Of a stretch of DNA of 64,000 bases, positions 1 through 12,800 are shown in pieces (the stretch's first letter is position 1; every line of letters begins with the position of its first letter). Source of the DNA: Lutraria lutraria (Eukaryota; Mollusca; Bivalvia; Venerida; Mactridae); contig OZ026833.1 in the NCBI GenBank assembly GCA_964023205.1, positions 48,176,441-48,240,440 on the forward strand, in the 5' to 3' direction. The notes under the pieces were generated by a model. It did not search any database. It was given only the letters and a program-made list of their open reading frames with translations, and had not been told where the DNA came from. The translations under genes were made by a program, and so were the position numbers.

Positions 1-1318
1 CGAGTAAATAAATATATATATATATTGAATGGCAGCAGGAGCTAGTGTAATAAAGCTATTAGTCAAAATTAGTGATTGTAAAACTCAGCAGCAAATGTTT
101 ACATAATAAGCTTTCAGAAAATAAAAAATTTAAGGATGTGAAATCGGCAATTTTGGGAAAAAGTAATAGCCACACACGCATTTATACAGGCGATAGCTGA
201 AACAGCTTATCTCTGTTATCTATGTCTCATCACCATACATCAGTAAAATGTATGACCCTATTCTTCACTAAATTCCAAACTGACCGTGATCAGACACAGT
301 GGGCGATAAAACGAGAGATAAGACCTCCTGTGGTTTTTAGTCGCTTACACTGGAGCTGTTCAATAAATCCCCATGCTGATGTGAAATACACCGATTTTCG
401 GAATCTGTACAATTTCAGTTGATGACAGATTATATAATCCATACATTTTATGAACATGCGTTTCGTTTATGGATATATATATATAGAGAGAGTACGCACT
501 TTTATAGGTACACTTCGGCCTATGTGTACTTACAATAATGACTGAATCATGCTGATTTTTTTTATTTACTACAAACAATGATCTATCATGTTAAGTAACG
601 TTAGATTTTTTTCTAAATTAAAAACAGTTATTATGTTTTTTTCTCGAGACAACAGAAATAAGAGCGACAGGAATAGCACGATACTAATATTAGGCTATTA
701 ATACTTAAATTTGTGCTGTTGTTATCAGAGTTATTAATTTTTATTCCGGAATACAAAATCTGTCATCTATTTTCAAAAGGAAAATGTCAAATATATTATA
801 ACCCTTTTTATTGACGCTGCGTCAATGAAATGGAGGTGTGTGGTGTGTGTCCGAAATGTGTGACAATGGTAAAATAATATGAATCACTGACTGATTTAAA
901 CTGCAATTTAAATCAGTGTTTAAATGTACATTAAGGCTCTGTGTCGATCTTATGTATCCTTTAAATAGTGAGGCCGTCTTCGTATAATTTTTGTGACAGC
1001 ACGTGTTCTTACTGAGAAACTTGAATTGATGTAAGTTTAATGTATTCATTATCTCTAATTAAAACATGAATGGTATCGATAAAATATATAACGATACCCT
1101 CATATTGACCTTTTCTTCTTCTAAAAATGTTTGAATTAATCAACAATATTTTTACTTAAAAAAGCGCTGGCCGTGTATTTTAGAATGGCGGCCGCGTAAT
1201 AACTGTCGCATAGTGCACGCTGGTGCACGTCCGGGAACCAGACTAAGTGCACGCAAGATGGCTGCTGTTTACTAATGTAAATATTAAGTTGAGGAATAAT
1301 GTGAATTTCTGTTGACAG
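1..1318. other. AT-rich flank, no gene recognised
   Basis: No coding exon with convincing splice sites was found here. The stretch from about 1165 to 1260 is locally GC-rich and contains two ATGGCGGC/ATGGCTGC-like motifs reminiscent of YY1-type sites near transcription starts. That is only a hint that a promoter for a plus-strand gene could lie here. Confidence 0.3.
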
Positions 1319-1462
1319 TGCACACCATTAAAGGGAATACCGGACGAAATCAGTTCTGAAAAAGATAGTTTTGACAGGCATAAAAACGACAAACTAGAGA
1401 AATTGACCACATCAATAATATGCATTGTCGAACAGTATTCAAGTCGCAAACTGAGGACATAA
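1319..1462 (+). CDS. possible terminal coding exon, unidentified
   Basis: A good acceptor (pyrimidine stretch ending TTGACAG) is followed by an uninterrupted 48-codon frame. It starts CTPLKGIPDEISSEKD, is rich in charged residues, and ends RKLRT then TAA at 1460-1462. I do not recognise the family. No upstream donor exon in a matching phase was found, although the ATGGCTGC motif about 65 bases upstream could mark a first exon. It may equally be a chance frame; the evidence is the acceptor and the hydrophilic composition only. Confidence 0.2.
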   Translation, partial: CTPLKGIPDEISSEKDSFDRHKNDKLEKLTTSIICIVEQYSSRKLRT

Positions 1463-4160
1463 GGATGGGATTTTTAAGAATGAAGTAAAATAATGATAAT
1501 CTCTGGCGTGACACACGTAGTCATTCCGTTGGGCTGTAAATTTAAAAGGGTTCAACGGTAAGATTCGTGTGGAACTGTCAGAATAATTCTACATAACTTC
1601 TAAATACTAAACAGGAGTAGACTTGTAAGTGAATTTTACATTAAATTTAAAGACATTGAACCAGGAATCTATCTTCCTTTAATGTCAAACCCCTCACGGG
1701 GACGTAGGCATGTGACTAAGACCCAGCAGTCCTGTATATTCCACAGTAGGGAGTCCAATAAAACTGACAGGGTCATTGATAGACTAGCTTCTAATTACAT
1801 AATCAGTCATTTAAATTTATGGCTAATAAAAATTATAGCTACTGTATAGATACTTAAATTGATTCAATGTTTAATTGAAAATATAGATATAATTTTCTTT
1901 TTTTTTAAAGTATATATATATTCTTTATTTAATTGTGTTTATATTAAATGCAAAATATTAAGAAATTTAATATGATTAAAGACATAAATTACTCAAATAA
2001 ATGCTCAACACTTCAAACACATTAGCAAATTGAAATATACATGTATCTCACACCAATTAGTTAGGTCTGGGTGATTTTGATAAATTAAATGTCCATTTTG
2101 TGAATTTAATACAACCATATCCTAACACCTTTATACCTGTTAAATATTTCTAACCAATATAATTTCTCAAGCAATACCTGTATAAACATAGTTTCTTTGC
2201 AAGTTATTTTAAGATTATAATATTTATCTTGTAAAAAACAATTTCATGTGTAAATAGAATGATTTGATTTAGAAATAGAAGAATCATTCAGTCGCATTTT
2301 TCATGCATTAACTATTCTTACATAATCTGGTAATTAAAGGACACCATTAATTAATCACATAAAATGCTTACAAAAACAACAGGAAGTTATCCATAAACTA
2401 ATTATCCTTAAAAATCAATAAAATTTATGACCCTCTATGACTAGGTGTCAAGTCTACAGACACTTAGCAGACTGTGAAAAGACAGGATTAATCCCATTAG
2501 GGGCAATAAAACAATTAAGAGATTAGACCTCATGTGGATTGGGGGGGGGGGGGCACTTATATAATAGCTGTTCAATGTCTTTAATATGTAATGCACTCAG
2601 TGTGTTACAGTGTTTTTTCTCTCTTCATTGGGAAGAGGCCTTAGCCTGTTGATTTTGGGAAGAATTATCGCTAACATTGCTGATTTGGGAAATGAAATAG
2701 CTGGTGTAAGTTTGGAATTTTGGGAAAACTGCATGATTTAAAAGAAATTTTCAATTGGGAAGAGGCCTTATTAAGGCCTCTGTTATAGAAGATGAAAAAT
2801 CACTGTGTTACAATATTGTAGTGCAGGGCTTTTTTCACAGGTAGGAAAAGTGACATTTTCTTCAAATTTGGGAAAGAATAACTCATATTTTTTTGCAAAA
2901 GGGGAAGAAAAAACTTGGATGTAAACTAAATTTTAGGGGAAAACTGCATGATTTTAAAGGATTATCCTGAGGGGAAGATGCCTGTTATAGAAGGAAAATA
3001 GCTCTGTAGAATGTCATTTATCCTTTTAAAAGTCTTGTTATAATTGTGTTATTTGGTCTCAGGTAAGTTAACTTTATTTGTAACTTAAATATTAACTTAT
3101 TTTAAGTTCATTAAAGAGGGATCTTATATAGTCAGTACCCCATTTACCGATGTTATCCAAATAACGGTGTATCTTAAAATATCCGTTATATACACTCTAA
3201 ATTCACATTCTAAATTTAGCTTCACCGTTATCTAGTACCACTTATATATGTTTAAAGAGTCTCATATTTACCAAATCACTGGCAACAGCTAGGGCAGAAA
3301 CAAAATTACTTTCTGCATAATTTGTAAAAAGTTCAGCTGGCGAGGGAACTAGATTCTATATTGGACTTCATTAGATCCGATAACTGACACCCCCTACAGG
3401 GATTCTTTCAAATATAGCTCCCTGGAGAGCTGTATCTGCAAAAAGCTTTTGTATACAGCTCCCTGGGAAACTCTATTCAATTCAAGTGTATCTCCTGTTC
3501 TAAAATTAGAAGCTGTATTCTGAGTAGCAGTTGCTTTTCCAGAATAAAAATCCCAAATTGTCTGATGCAGGATAAAGTTAATTAATTTTTTATTCATGAT
3601 AATTTTTTTTAAATATAAAGACATGACAAGAAAATATGCATGTATGAATTGAAACAATAGGCTATTCGCCAATGCCTGTGGGTTTGTTGGTCTGTCATTC
3701 ATGCACACAGTGTTTGGACTGATTTCATTAAAGCAGCTGTTAATGGATTATTGAAGATTTACAATAGACAATTTACAATTAGCCGGAATAGACAATTGTG
3801 TTAAAGTTTACTAGCTTAAATAGACATTATCTAAGGTTCCGGCTGTAACTGGGTTAGCGAAAAGACTGTGTACATGCCCAGATCATTTGACATTTTGATG
3901 TTGTCTCTGTTCATGTGGGGTTAAATGCTGTATTCCGAGGAAATGGAGTATTGTTGGTTAAAATAATGAACAAACAAATCACTTGTGCTGCTCGCTATAG
4001 TTCCCTACTGGTTGGATATTTAAAATAACTGGTTGGAGAAATCCTTAAATTTGGAATTGTCCAGGCTATCAGTCAGATAGAACTTCCCTGAAGGATTATA
4101 TTCGAAGCATGTGACATAGCTTACAAAACGATAATATAACACTGTGCACTAGCGGTTCAA
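1463..4160. other. intergenic, AT-rich with diverged repeats
   Basis: I see no gene. A G13 homopolymer lies at 2541-2553. From about 2620 to 3000 two diverged copies of a segment containing GGGAAAACTGCATGATTT and GGGAAGAGGCC follow each other, an old tandem repeat. The minus-strand open frame near 3394-3708 has no splice or composition support. Confidence 0.4.
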
Positions 4161-5203
4161 GGGACGGGGGAAGATAGCGTGCGCCCCCTCAAAGTTCTCG
4201 ATCATATATAGACATAAAATACCATTTAAAATTAATTCATTCAATGAAATAGCATTCAATTATTCAGTTAATAAATATTACGCCCCCTAGTTTGAAAACC
4301 CGGATCCGCCCCTTCTGCATATATGATAATTACTAACAGGACTCATTGTTGGTTTTACAATGCTATCATTATCAGTGACATCATGGCAAATTTGCAAATT
4401 TTAACACATACATTGCATGGTGAGGGGAATATAAAATGGTATTACACTGAATTATTGATTTATTTCTTAAATTCAAACACATGCATGGGCGCGAATGTCA
4501 TAGAAAACACTTCCTTTTTATTTTTAAGAATTTAAGAGAAATGAAGAACCGGAAATTCTGTAGCAACAACATATCTTAAAAACATTTTTTTTTAAATAAA
4601 AATTATTAATTTTCTTTGATAAAATAAGTGCATGCTTAAATATCAATAATCTTATGATAAGATTTTTTTATTGTAAGACGGGGGAAGGTAGCCTGCATGG
4701 CGGGCGCCCCCTCAAAGTTCTCGATCATATATAGACATAAAATACCATTAATTAATTCATTCATTTAATGAAATAACATTTAATTATTCAGGTCCTAAAT
4801 ATTACGCCCCCTAGCTTGAAAACCTGGATCCGCCCCTTCTGCATATATGATAATTACTAATAGGACTCATTGTTGGTATTACAATGCTATCATTATCAGT
4901 GACATCATGGCAAATTTGCAAATTTTAACACATATATTGCATGGTGAGGGGAATATAAAATGGTATTACGCTGAATTATTGATTTATTTCTTAAATTCAA
5001 ACACATGCATGGACGCGAACGTCATAGAAAACACTTCCTTTTTATTTTTAAGAATTAAAGAGAAATGAAAAACCGGAAATTCTGTAGCAACAACATATCT
5101 TAAAAACATTTTTTTTAAATAAAAATTATTAATTTTCTTTGATAAAATAAGTGCATGCTTAAATATCAATAATCTTATGATAAGATTTTTTATTGTAAGA
5201 AAA
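4160..5203. repeat. tandem duplication of a ~520-bp unit
   Basis: Two head-to-tail copies, about 4162-4675 and 4676-5203, begin near CGGGGGAAG and end near GATAAGATTTTTTATTGTAAG. They differ by scattered substitutions and small indels. Each carries the same open frame of about 70 codons (4323-4535 and 4847-5068), with no recognisable product. The frame is conserved because the DNA is recently duplicated. Confidence 0.85.
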
Positions 5204-5311
5204 AAATATGATGCCTCATAAATGCGAGCCCTGGTCTAAGCCAAATCACAGCTGACTGTATCTCGTACAGAAATTAATTTTCGCAATGTTAATTTTACTA
5301 AATGACTAATT

Positions 5312-5586
5312 TGCCATGGCAATTTTTTGCCATGGAAATTTTGCCATGGCAATATTAAAAAATTCATATTTATTGATCAAAACCATAATAATTGTGTTAA
5401 TTATGATACCTACACACCCTTACATAGTGTTTCTTTAGATATTAAAAAAAAATTTGCCATGGCAATTTTGCCATGGCAAAAGTGTTGATTTTTTTGCCAT
5501 GGCAAGGCCATGGCGGCCATAGCAAGGCATTTTGCCATGGCAAAATACCGATTTGCCATGGCAAAACGCCGTTTGCCATGGCAAAG
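5312..5586. repeat. cluster of TTGCCATGGCAA palindromes
   Basis: About ten copies or near-copies of the 12-base perfect palindrome TTGCCATGGCAA (NcoI core CCATGG) are scattered with irregular 5-100 base spacing. They are separated by A/T stretches. The motif is not a regular tandem array because spacing varies while the palindrome is kept. Confidence 0.8.
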
Positions 5587-7038
5587 ACAGTTTTTCTTTG
5601 CATTTTTCAAGAAAACTAGTAAAGATAGAAACATGGGACTTACAATTTTTTAATAAGTAACTAAATGCTACAATTTAATAATGTTTTCGTTTCTCAAAAA
5701 CGCGTAAAAGTGGGGGCTGTATTTGCCAAAGACCGGCGCGGCAAAAACAAACCGGCGGAGGTTCTGACTAAAGCGTGGGGGTCAGTTATAGCTCCTTTTT
5801 GTAAAACTACATCATTACTAAATACCATTCACCGATTCCAAATTATTCCCCTCGGGATGATACATGCATCAATTTATCTCGTCATATTGACCGGCTAAAG
5901 TATCTTAGTTTTAATGTGCTCCATGGCTTTTCTTGAAGCTGAAACAAGAAGAATAACCAGAACCATCATGATCAAAGACAAAACAGAAACAATGTCCCGT
6001 CTCCATATGGTGTTAATGAAGGAATGGCCGGCTGCAATTTACATTATAGGATCAAACTTTCAGTTTTAGTCGTTTATCGATGTGTAAACTCCCTCAGACC
6101 TCATAACACATTGAATAAAGCCCGACCAAAGATGAAAGTTTAATCCTTTTATTTCCAATTTAATTGAATTGTTTTATTCAGTTCTTACAAATGTCGGACA
6201 TGAACCGTTAAAACTCTTTAGCTGGTAAAATCGTATAATAGTTATAACTTGATGACGTCATGATATGACGCCATCAGATAGGAATGTAAATAGTGAAGTA
6301 GTGTGGTTCATTGTAGCATTAGGCGTTCCTTTCTGGTCAGTTATTGAAGTATTAACTCCCTCTGACCTCATAACACACATTGAATAACTGAATCTGTAAT
6401 CGGTTGTTTTGCGTTTCACAGTACACATAATAAGGTCAAAAGTAGTCCGTCGACGATGAACAGAAACAAAGGGTATCCGATTGAAAAGGAGTTAATCGAA
6501 GTGTAAACTCCCTCCATTGACCAATCAAAATGCGTAGATTTGTTAGAATTGGAAATAATGATAAATAAGCAAGCTTGTTCACGTGAAATCTTAAATGTTT
6601 CGAGTGATTCGAAATCGGATGTTTTCTTACAAATTAGAGAAAATGATTAAACCAGTGCCCCTAATATTTGATAGTCCTTTTCCCATGTTAAATGGACAAA
6701 TAGCTCTACTACAAAGAATGTAAGAAAAATGTTGGATACTATTACAACCGATGAGTGATTTAGCTAAACCTATAGTCTAATACAACTACACTGTGTAAAA
6801 AGGAAACGTTTTTAGACGTCACAGTGGATTTTAGAACAAAGAACCACACTTGTTTAAAATACCTGCAGAGAAAGTATAACCCCGTCTCCAGAAAATATGT
6901 ACAATGAACAAGTCAGAAAAATATTACAGATGAATATTAAGTTGATCAAATTGTGCATTTGTGTATTGTGAGTGACATCCCCACATGGTCTAATGCATCT
7001 GCTTAACACAGAATCTACCAGTACAAGCACTTTCTTGT

Positions 7039-7275
7039 TTTCGCTGTGCTAGTCACAAATCTAATGTTGAACTTGGCAGACAAAACAATATACCGTTAGA
7101 ACAACGTATTTGTCAATTCTGTTTTCTGAACGATAAGGTCAGTGTGGTGGAATGTGAATGTCTTGTCTTTTTCTTTTGTAAAAGGTTTGAAAATATAAGA
7201 AATTCGTATTTATCAAATTGGTACACATCTGACAGAAATTTGCCAAACTTTTTATACATTAATGAGCTCAACTAA
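7039..7275 (+). pseudogene. LINE C-terminal remnant
   Basis: A 79-codon plus-strand frame contains SHKSNVELGR, IPLEQRICQFC and, further on, FFFCKRFENIRNSYL. This matches the pattern H-x-L-x-hE-x-GR followed by R-x-C-x2-C and C-x-x-F-x-x-hR, which is common at the C-terminal end of invertebrate non-LTR retrotransposon polyproteins. There is no reverse transcriptase domain upstream, so it is a dead fragment. The copy at about 39486 has an in-frame stop. Confidence 0.5.
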
Positions 7276-9674
7276 CAGAGTAATTAAACAAAACTGCTTT
7301 ATATGTTGAAAAATTATTGAGACATTTGAATTTAACAATTGATGTTGAATAGTCTGTTTGAATTGAATTGATTTAAATATTATGTATTATAATGGTACAC
7401 ATTTGTTTATATGAAAGTTAACATAAATATATACATGTCTATGTACAACATCGTCATTAGGGAGTCAATGTATAAAACCTCTTTTTGTTTAAAGAGATAA
7501 ACTGCTCAAACAACTCTATATGTATATAACTTGTGATGTGTATTTATGAATATGTACTCTTGGCCGGTGAACTCTATTACTAAATAAAATCTTTGAATAT
7601 TTCCAAAGTACAATGAATATATTTCATTAATATCACAGTACATTACTCACAGATTGCAGATATGTATGATGCCTGTTAAATCGTTAAACATATTTTTACT
7701 ATTATAACTTATTCATCTTACTAGGATCTAATGAGATAAGCAATGTCTGCCCTAGTCGAAAACAAAGCTAAAGACATACTGCAAAATTGCAAACAAAACT
7801 GATCCATTGATTGGTCAATTATTATACTTGTCGTAGAATTCAAAGCTGGAAAACAACATTGCTACTCTTTACTAACATTCATGTAAAGTGCAGCATCTAC
7901 AGAGCAAAACCCCCTGGTGCGTAGCAAAATTATAGTGTTGTTAAGGGGTTTATACTCTAGAGAGGTTAAATTGATAGTTAAATTGTGCAATGGGAAAAAC
8001 AGGATGTTGCTGAAAGGAGTTGTTGCTCAAGAGAGGATCGCTCTTGTGAGATTGTACTGCATTCAGAACTTTAGCCAATGAGATTTATCCAATTAATTCC
8101 ACGAAACCTCTGGTAACCTAAATTACACTGAACAGTACATGCATCATTATTAATTAAAAAGCAAATTAGCTCTTGATATAGTGGTAAAAACGGAAAACCG
8201 TTTCGTTTGAGTACCAATTTAATGCAGAACATATTTCTGTGTGCCTTATTTTGTGTTATCATCACATAAGTATGAACCTAGCAATGGATGATTCATGCTT
8301 GCATTTGTATATCATTCATTTAGTTGTCCAGCCTTCCCTTTCGGGTGGAGTTCATTGTCTGTGTGTGCATCCATGATATTAAAACATAATCGATGGGTAC
8401 CACATTGGAGAGGTCCCTCACAAAGTTACAATCTCGTTTTTGTAGCCCAACCTATCATTCGTCCACGGGAAAACATGAACAGATAAAACAACTGGTGACT
8501 TTTAATTTCAAGAACACATCAACCAGAAGATGTACCCTAATTGTTGGGATGATTATGTGACACAATGACCAACACGTTTAGGAGCCACTACTATATGACA
8601 AACAACAATGACGAAGTAATGTTATACTTATTTAGGATCTGATAAGTGGAGCGCAAAGCATAGTCCTCAAGAGCTACAGCCTTGTCATTTCGTTGTTTGA
8701 CTGGGATACAAATATGAAAACAACAGCAATGAATTGCTAGGATAAATTTCTTACAGTGAAAATATGTAATGGCACATATCAGTGTATACATTGCATCATG
8801 TAAATGATAATAACATGCAAATATTGTTTAGATTAATTTTTGTTATCATTTAATTGAACAATCAAAAGCTCCAACAAGACTGGTGGATATAATAATGGTA
8901 GATATAAAAATTATTTTACAAATATATGTTATTATATCTTGTTAGAAATATCTTTATGGACTACCAAGCAGACCATGGAATGTGTACTATTCTCAATATC
9001 TGGACAAACATAATTAGTATCAGTGTTTTGATATACATACTAAATGTCAATTGTTTGACAGACATAATAAATATCAATATTTTGACATAATATAATACAT
9101 GCCATTTTAACACATAAATTAAGTGTCAACGTTTTGACTTACAAATGTTGTTGAGTGTAGGTGTATAAAGACTGCTACATGCGTTGTGTTAAATGTTTGT
9201 ATTCTCGTGATTTTAGATATCATTTAATACCCCAAAACGATAGCGAATACTCTTTCAATTGGCCGTCAGAACTGTCTCTTAGATACTACATATATTTTAA
9301 TTGAAACGTCACAACTGATGGGCTATCGCATGTAAACGTATTGAAATTATAACATTAAATTATCAACATGGATTATAACTTCCAACAAACAAATCTTACT
9401 AGATTCACATGATCTGTGTGAATATTGTGTAAATAATCACCTTTCATTATAAGATTGTAAATAATATATATCCACAGACACATATATAGTGCTTTACTTT
9501 TACTAACACCCAGCCTTACCACATGTAGCTCAATTGTGAATGATTCAGTCATCATTGTTACTTCACATGAGGACATTCTGTTCTCCGTAATGTTCAATAT
9601 TAATATTCGGATTTCATGTGCCTGATCTTTATACATAAAGTATTATCCTGCAAATGAATACAACCGTCCCATCG
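7276..9674. other. duplicated intergenic flank downstream of gene A
   Basis: This is non-coding DNA shared with about 44181-46747. I see no exon, RNA gene or array in it. It is the 3' flank carried along by the segmental duplication. Confidence 0.5.
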
Positions 9675-9828
9675 TTAAATATCAACTGTTTCATATGTTC
9701 TGTCTTCAATGTTTGCTGTATTTATCTCTTCGTAATTTTGATCATTTTGTCCTGACGACATTGTATTTTCATCCTCGTCCATCGGCGTAGTTGTTTCATT
9801 CACATAAACGGGATGATCATCTTCACTT
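9675..9828 (-). CDS. gene A last exon: cytoplasmic tail with tyrosine motifs
   Basis: The acceptor TATAG precedes a 154-nt exon, the same length as in gene B, ending at TAA 9675-9677. The translated tail contains HPVYVNET near its start, then [20 protein letters not shown] at the end. YVN fits a Grb2-type SH2 ligand and YEEI is the classic Src-family SH2 ligand. YEEI and YETV are separated by nine residues, an ITAM-like arrangement slightly longer than the canonical 6-8. These functions are inferred from motif knowledge. Confidence 0.85.
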
Positions 9829-12800
9829 CTATAAACAAACATAAAAGACATAATGTTGTATAGAACTATACGTCTACGTATGTGGTAAAGGTACGTTTTT
9901 CCGTGAAAGGAGGAACATTCGTTTAAAAATCAATGCAGTATAAGCATTTTATGAGATAACAAGTGAATGGACAAGTGCAATGCAACAGACTCATCTACTA
10001 GTTAGGTATAAATTTAGTAGACATTCGTAACATTTCAGGTTTGTGAAAAAACATCCATCTTTGTTGTTATGCAATATCACCCGTAAATTTGACTCTCATG
10101 TGATATGTTATATGAATATAATTTTACAAAAATACCAATGTACCAAATACCAATGTTTGTTAAGTTATTTTGGGGAAGATCTGATAAGATACGAAACAGG
10201 AATAAATCTGCCATGTTTTGTTGAAAAGGCAGATGAGTTTAATAAATCTATGTCAATGTTATTGTCCAGACTTTGACTATTTTTGAATAATTAATCTGTG
10301 AGAGTCTGCTTTGTAATAATATGGTTGTCAGAGAAGTACGTTGGGTAGTTCTGAACTGTGAGTTGCTTGCAGTTTGTGAAACAAAGATCATAACATCTGA
10401 TAAAAGGCATTTTAACGTAATATCCGTTTCAAACTAGAAGTATAGTATAACCAAGGTTGAAATCTCCAAACATTAAGGCGTTTTCACAGTTTGTTGATGA
10501 GGCCTGTGCTGATCAACGATTGAGGATTTGAAGTATTTCATCTACCATGTCGCATTGGGAGGGATATACAGACTTACAATTACAACTGTCACAATGGTAG
10601 CATATTCCATAACCGTTCTTATAGGTAAAGTGAACAGAGATATGGACCGGACAAGAAAATATCTGTTTACATTTAAACATCCAATGTGACCTTGTACGCA
10701 ACACTTCGTTCAATTATAGTGAACATTTGTACCAAGTTAAATTAAAAGGATGGCAGAAATATGGGCCAAAAAGGAGAAGGTGGACAGATGGAAGGACGAA
10801 CGCTTCTGTATCTACTTACTTTGGTTTTGTTTTATTCATGACACCTGAAAGTAATTAAATAGAGAATAAGCAGAATTAAAATAACAAAATATAAAATATC
10901 AACCAAAACTAGAAAAAAATGCTTTGATTGATGTTTATTGAAAAAGAAATTCATTTACCACAATTTAGGCGTTGCTTGATTAACGTCAGAGTAATAAACA
11001 CAGAGTACACAATCAACGCTGCGATGATAGTTCCAAACACACCACCCATGATTGTAATGTTTTGGTTACTGGCTGCTTTTTCTAATAATGTCAGATTATG
11101 CCTACTGATGAATTCATAAACATATTCTTAAATTTAAGAATGACCCAAATGTGAGCAGTAAGGAAATTTGTCTAATCTAAAATGCGCATGCTCCTCATGA
11201 CAAAGTCTGTAAAATAATCAAATCAAAGGGTATTTATCTTGTCCTCCCAATGAAAAAACAGAGTATATACGACTTACTATAAGCAATTTGGTCGCACGTG
11301 TCACCTTGCCAACCTTTTTTACAACCATCGTCACATTTCCCGCTAACAGGATTACATGTGTTATATAGACAGTTCTCACCACAAGTGTTTCTACGCTGAT
11401 CCCAATACGTACCAGTAGTACATACTGTGAACACATTTCATTGACAAATACGCAACACATATTATATAATGTTCATTTAGATAATGCACATTGTTGTGTG
11501 AGTGAAAATCTATCTTCCTATTCTTGTATTTAATGATGCATTAATATTTATTTATATATATATGAATTGAAACTGTATTTAATTTTAATGTAATCTTTCT
11601 TTCACACGAAAAAAAACATTCCAGTTCTACATATGTAATATTTCTGAATTCGTAATAAAACCTTACCTAATACTTGAGTACATAACCCCCCCCCCCCCCC
11701 CCCCCAGTATATCCTGTAATACATCTATCTGGACATACTCCGGTAATCTTATCACAGACAGACCCATTGTTGTGACAGTTACCACATGTTTCAGAACAGT
11801 TAATACCATAGAAACAATCGTCACACTCTGGATCAAATATGTGAATATACGTTAAAATCAATGTTCTGTGTGAATGAAATTGATTCACAAAATATTATAT
11901 TATATTAAACACTGGGGGGCCACCGACGTATCACGAGAGGCGTTTCGCATCGAAAACATGTGTATGTTTTGCACCGACAAATGACACGTGTTATGTACAT
12001 ATAACGTGGTTGAAAAGCTAAGGACGACATTTTTCGTAGTAGTGACATTGTATTTTGCTGGAATATCATATTCCAAGCACGAAACATGGTGAGTAGAAAC
12101 ATTTAATACTATGAAACAGTTGTATGTAGTTAACTAAGTACCAATTACGTATGAATTAAGCTCAAAAGTTAGGGATGTACGTAGACAGTCTTGCTTGTTT
12201 CGGTAAGATTTTTCATTAAAATATTTTTCGTGAGTATCATTTCTTATACTTATTGGGTATGGTATACTTATTCAATCATTTTGTCTTCATTAGAAATGTT
12301 CTGTAGGTGAAATAAGCACATATGAACGGGTGTTTTTTGCATACTACGGCCGTGTTAGTTTCTCAAAGAGTGTGTGTACGGTGCTAAACGAAGGTCACAT
12401 TTCATGTGTACGTTGCTCATTGAAGTCAAAATCAGTTTCAGGATACAGACCACGCGGTGTGTATGTACTGCCGGTCACCATTTGCCAGCATTTTAGAAGC
12501 GCAATGGCACTGTGCAAACTCCAGCATATAGAGCGTTACGTTCATGAGGGAAGCAGATGATAGAGGTAAAACTAAAAGATGATATCTTCATAAATGAAGG
12601 GTCATTACATTATCTACAACATCGACGACATGACAACGATCACGGAAACTGGAAAAATCAATCCCAACAAATAATGTAACAAGTGACAGACCAATATGGA
12701 AATTTCTAAAAGTGAACACATCCACTAAGTCTGTCCATTGCCAATTGTTCCTTAAACAAGCGGAATCCGGGATGTACATAAGTTTCTAAACCAGATGGTT

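Larger units (their letters stand above)
5779..11910. repeat. segmental duplication, copy 1 (gene A 3' end plus flank)
   Basis: This segment aligns collinearly with 38641-48985, covering intergenic flank, the last five exons of the receptor gene and their introns. Matching landmarks include the LINE remnant (7039 versus 39486), the last exon (9675 versus 46748) and the laminin-EGF exon (11667 versus 48750). Copy 1 has about 500 extra bases at roughly 6030-6545. Copy 2 has a 4.44-kb insertion. Similarity stops abruptly near 11910, inside an intron. Confidence 0.85.

Noticed and set aside
4323..5068. Pair of nearly identical 70-codon frames
   Set aside because: Conserved only because the 520-bp DNA unit is recently duplicated; start, stop and composition show no coding signal.
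6030..6545. 500-bp block unique to copy 1 with repeated TGTAAACTCCCTC, considered as a solo LTR
   Set aside because: No TG...CA ends or target duplication could be defined by eye.
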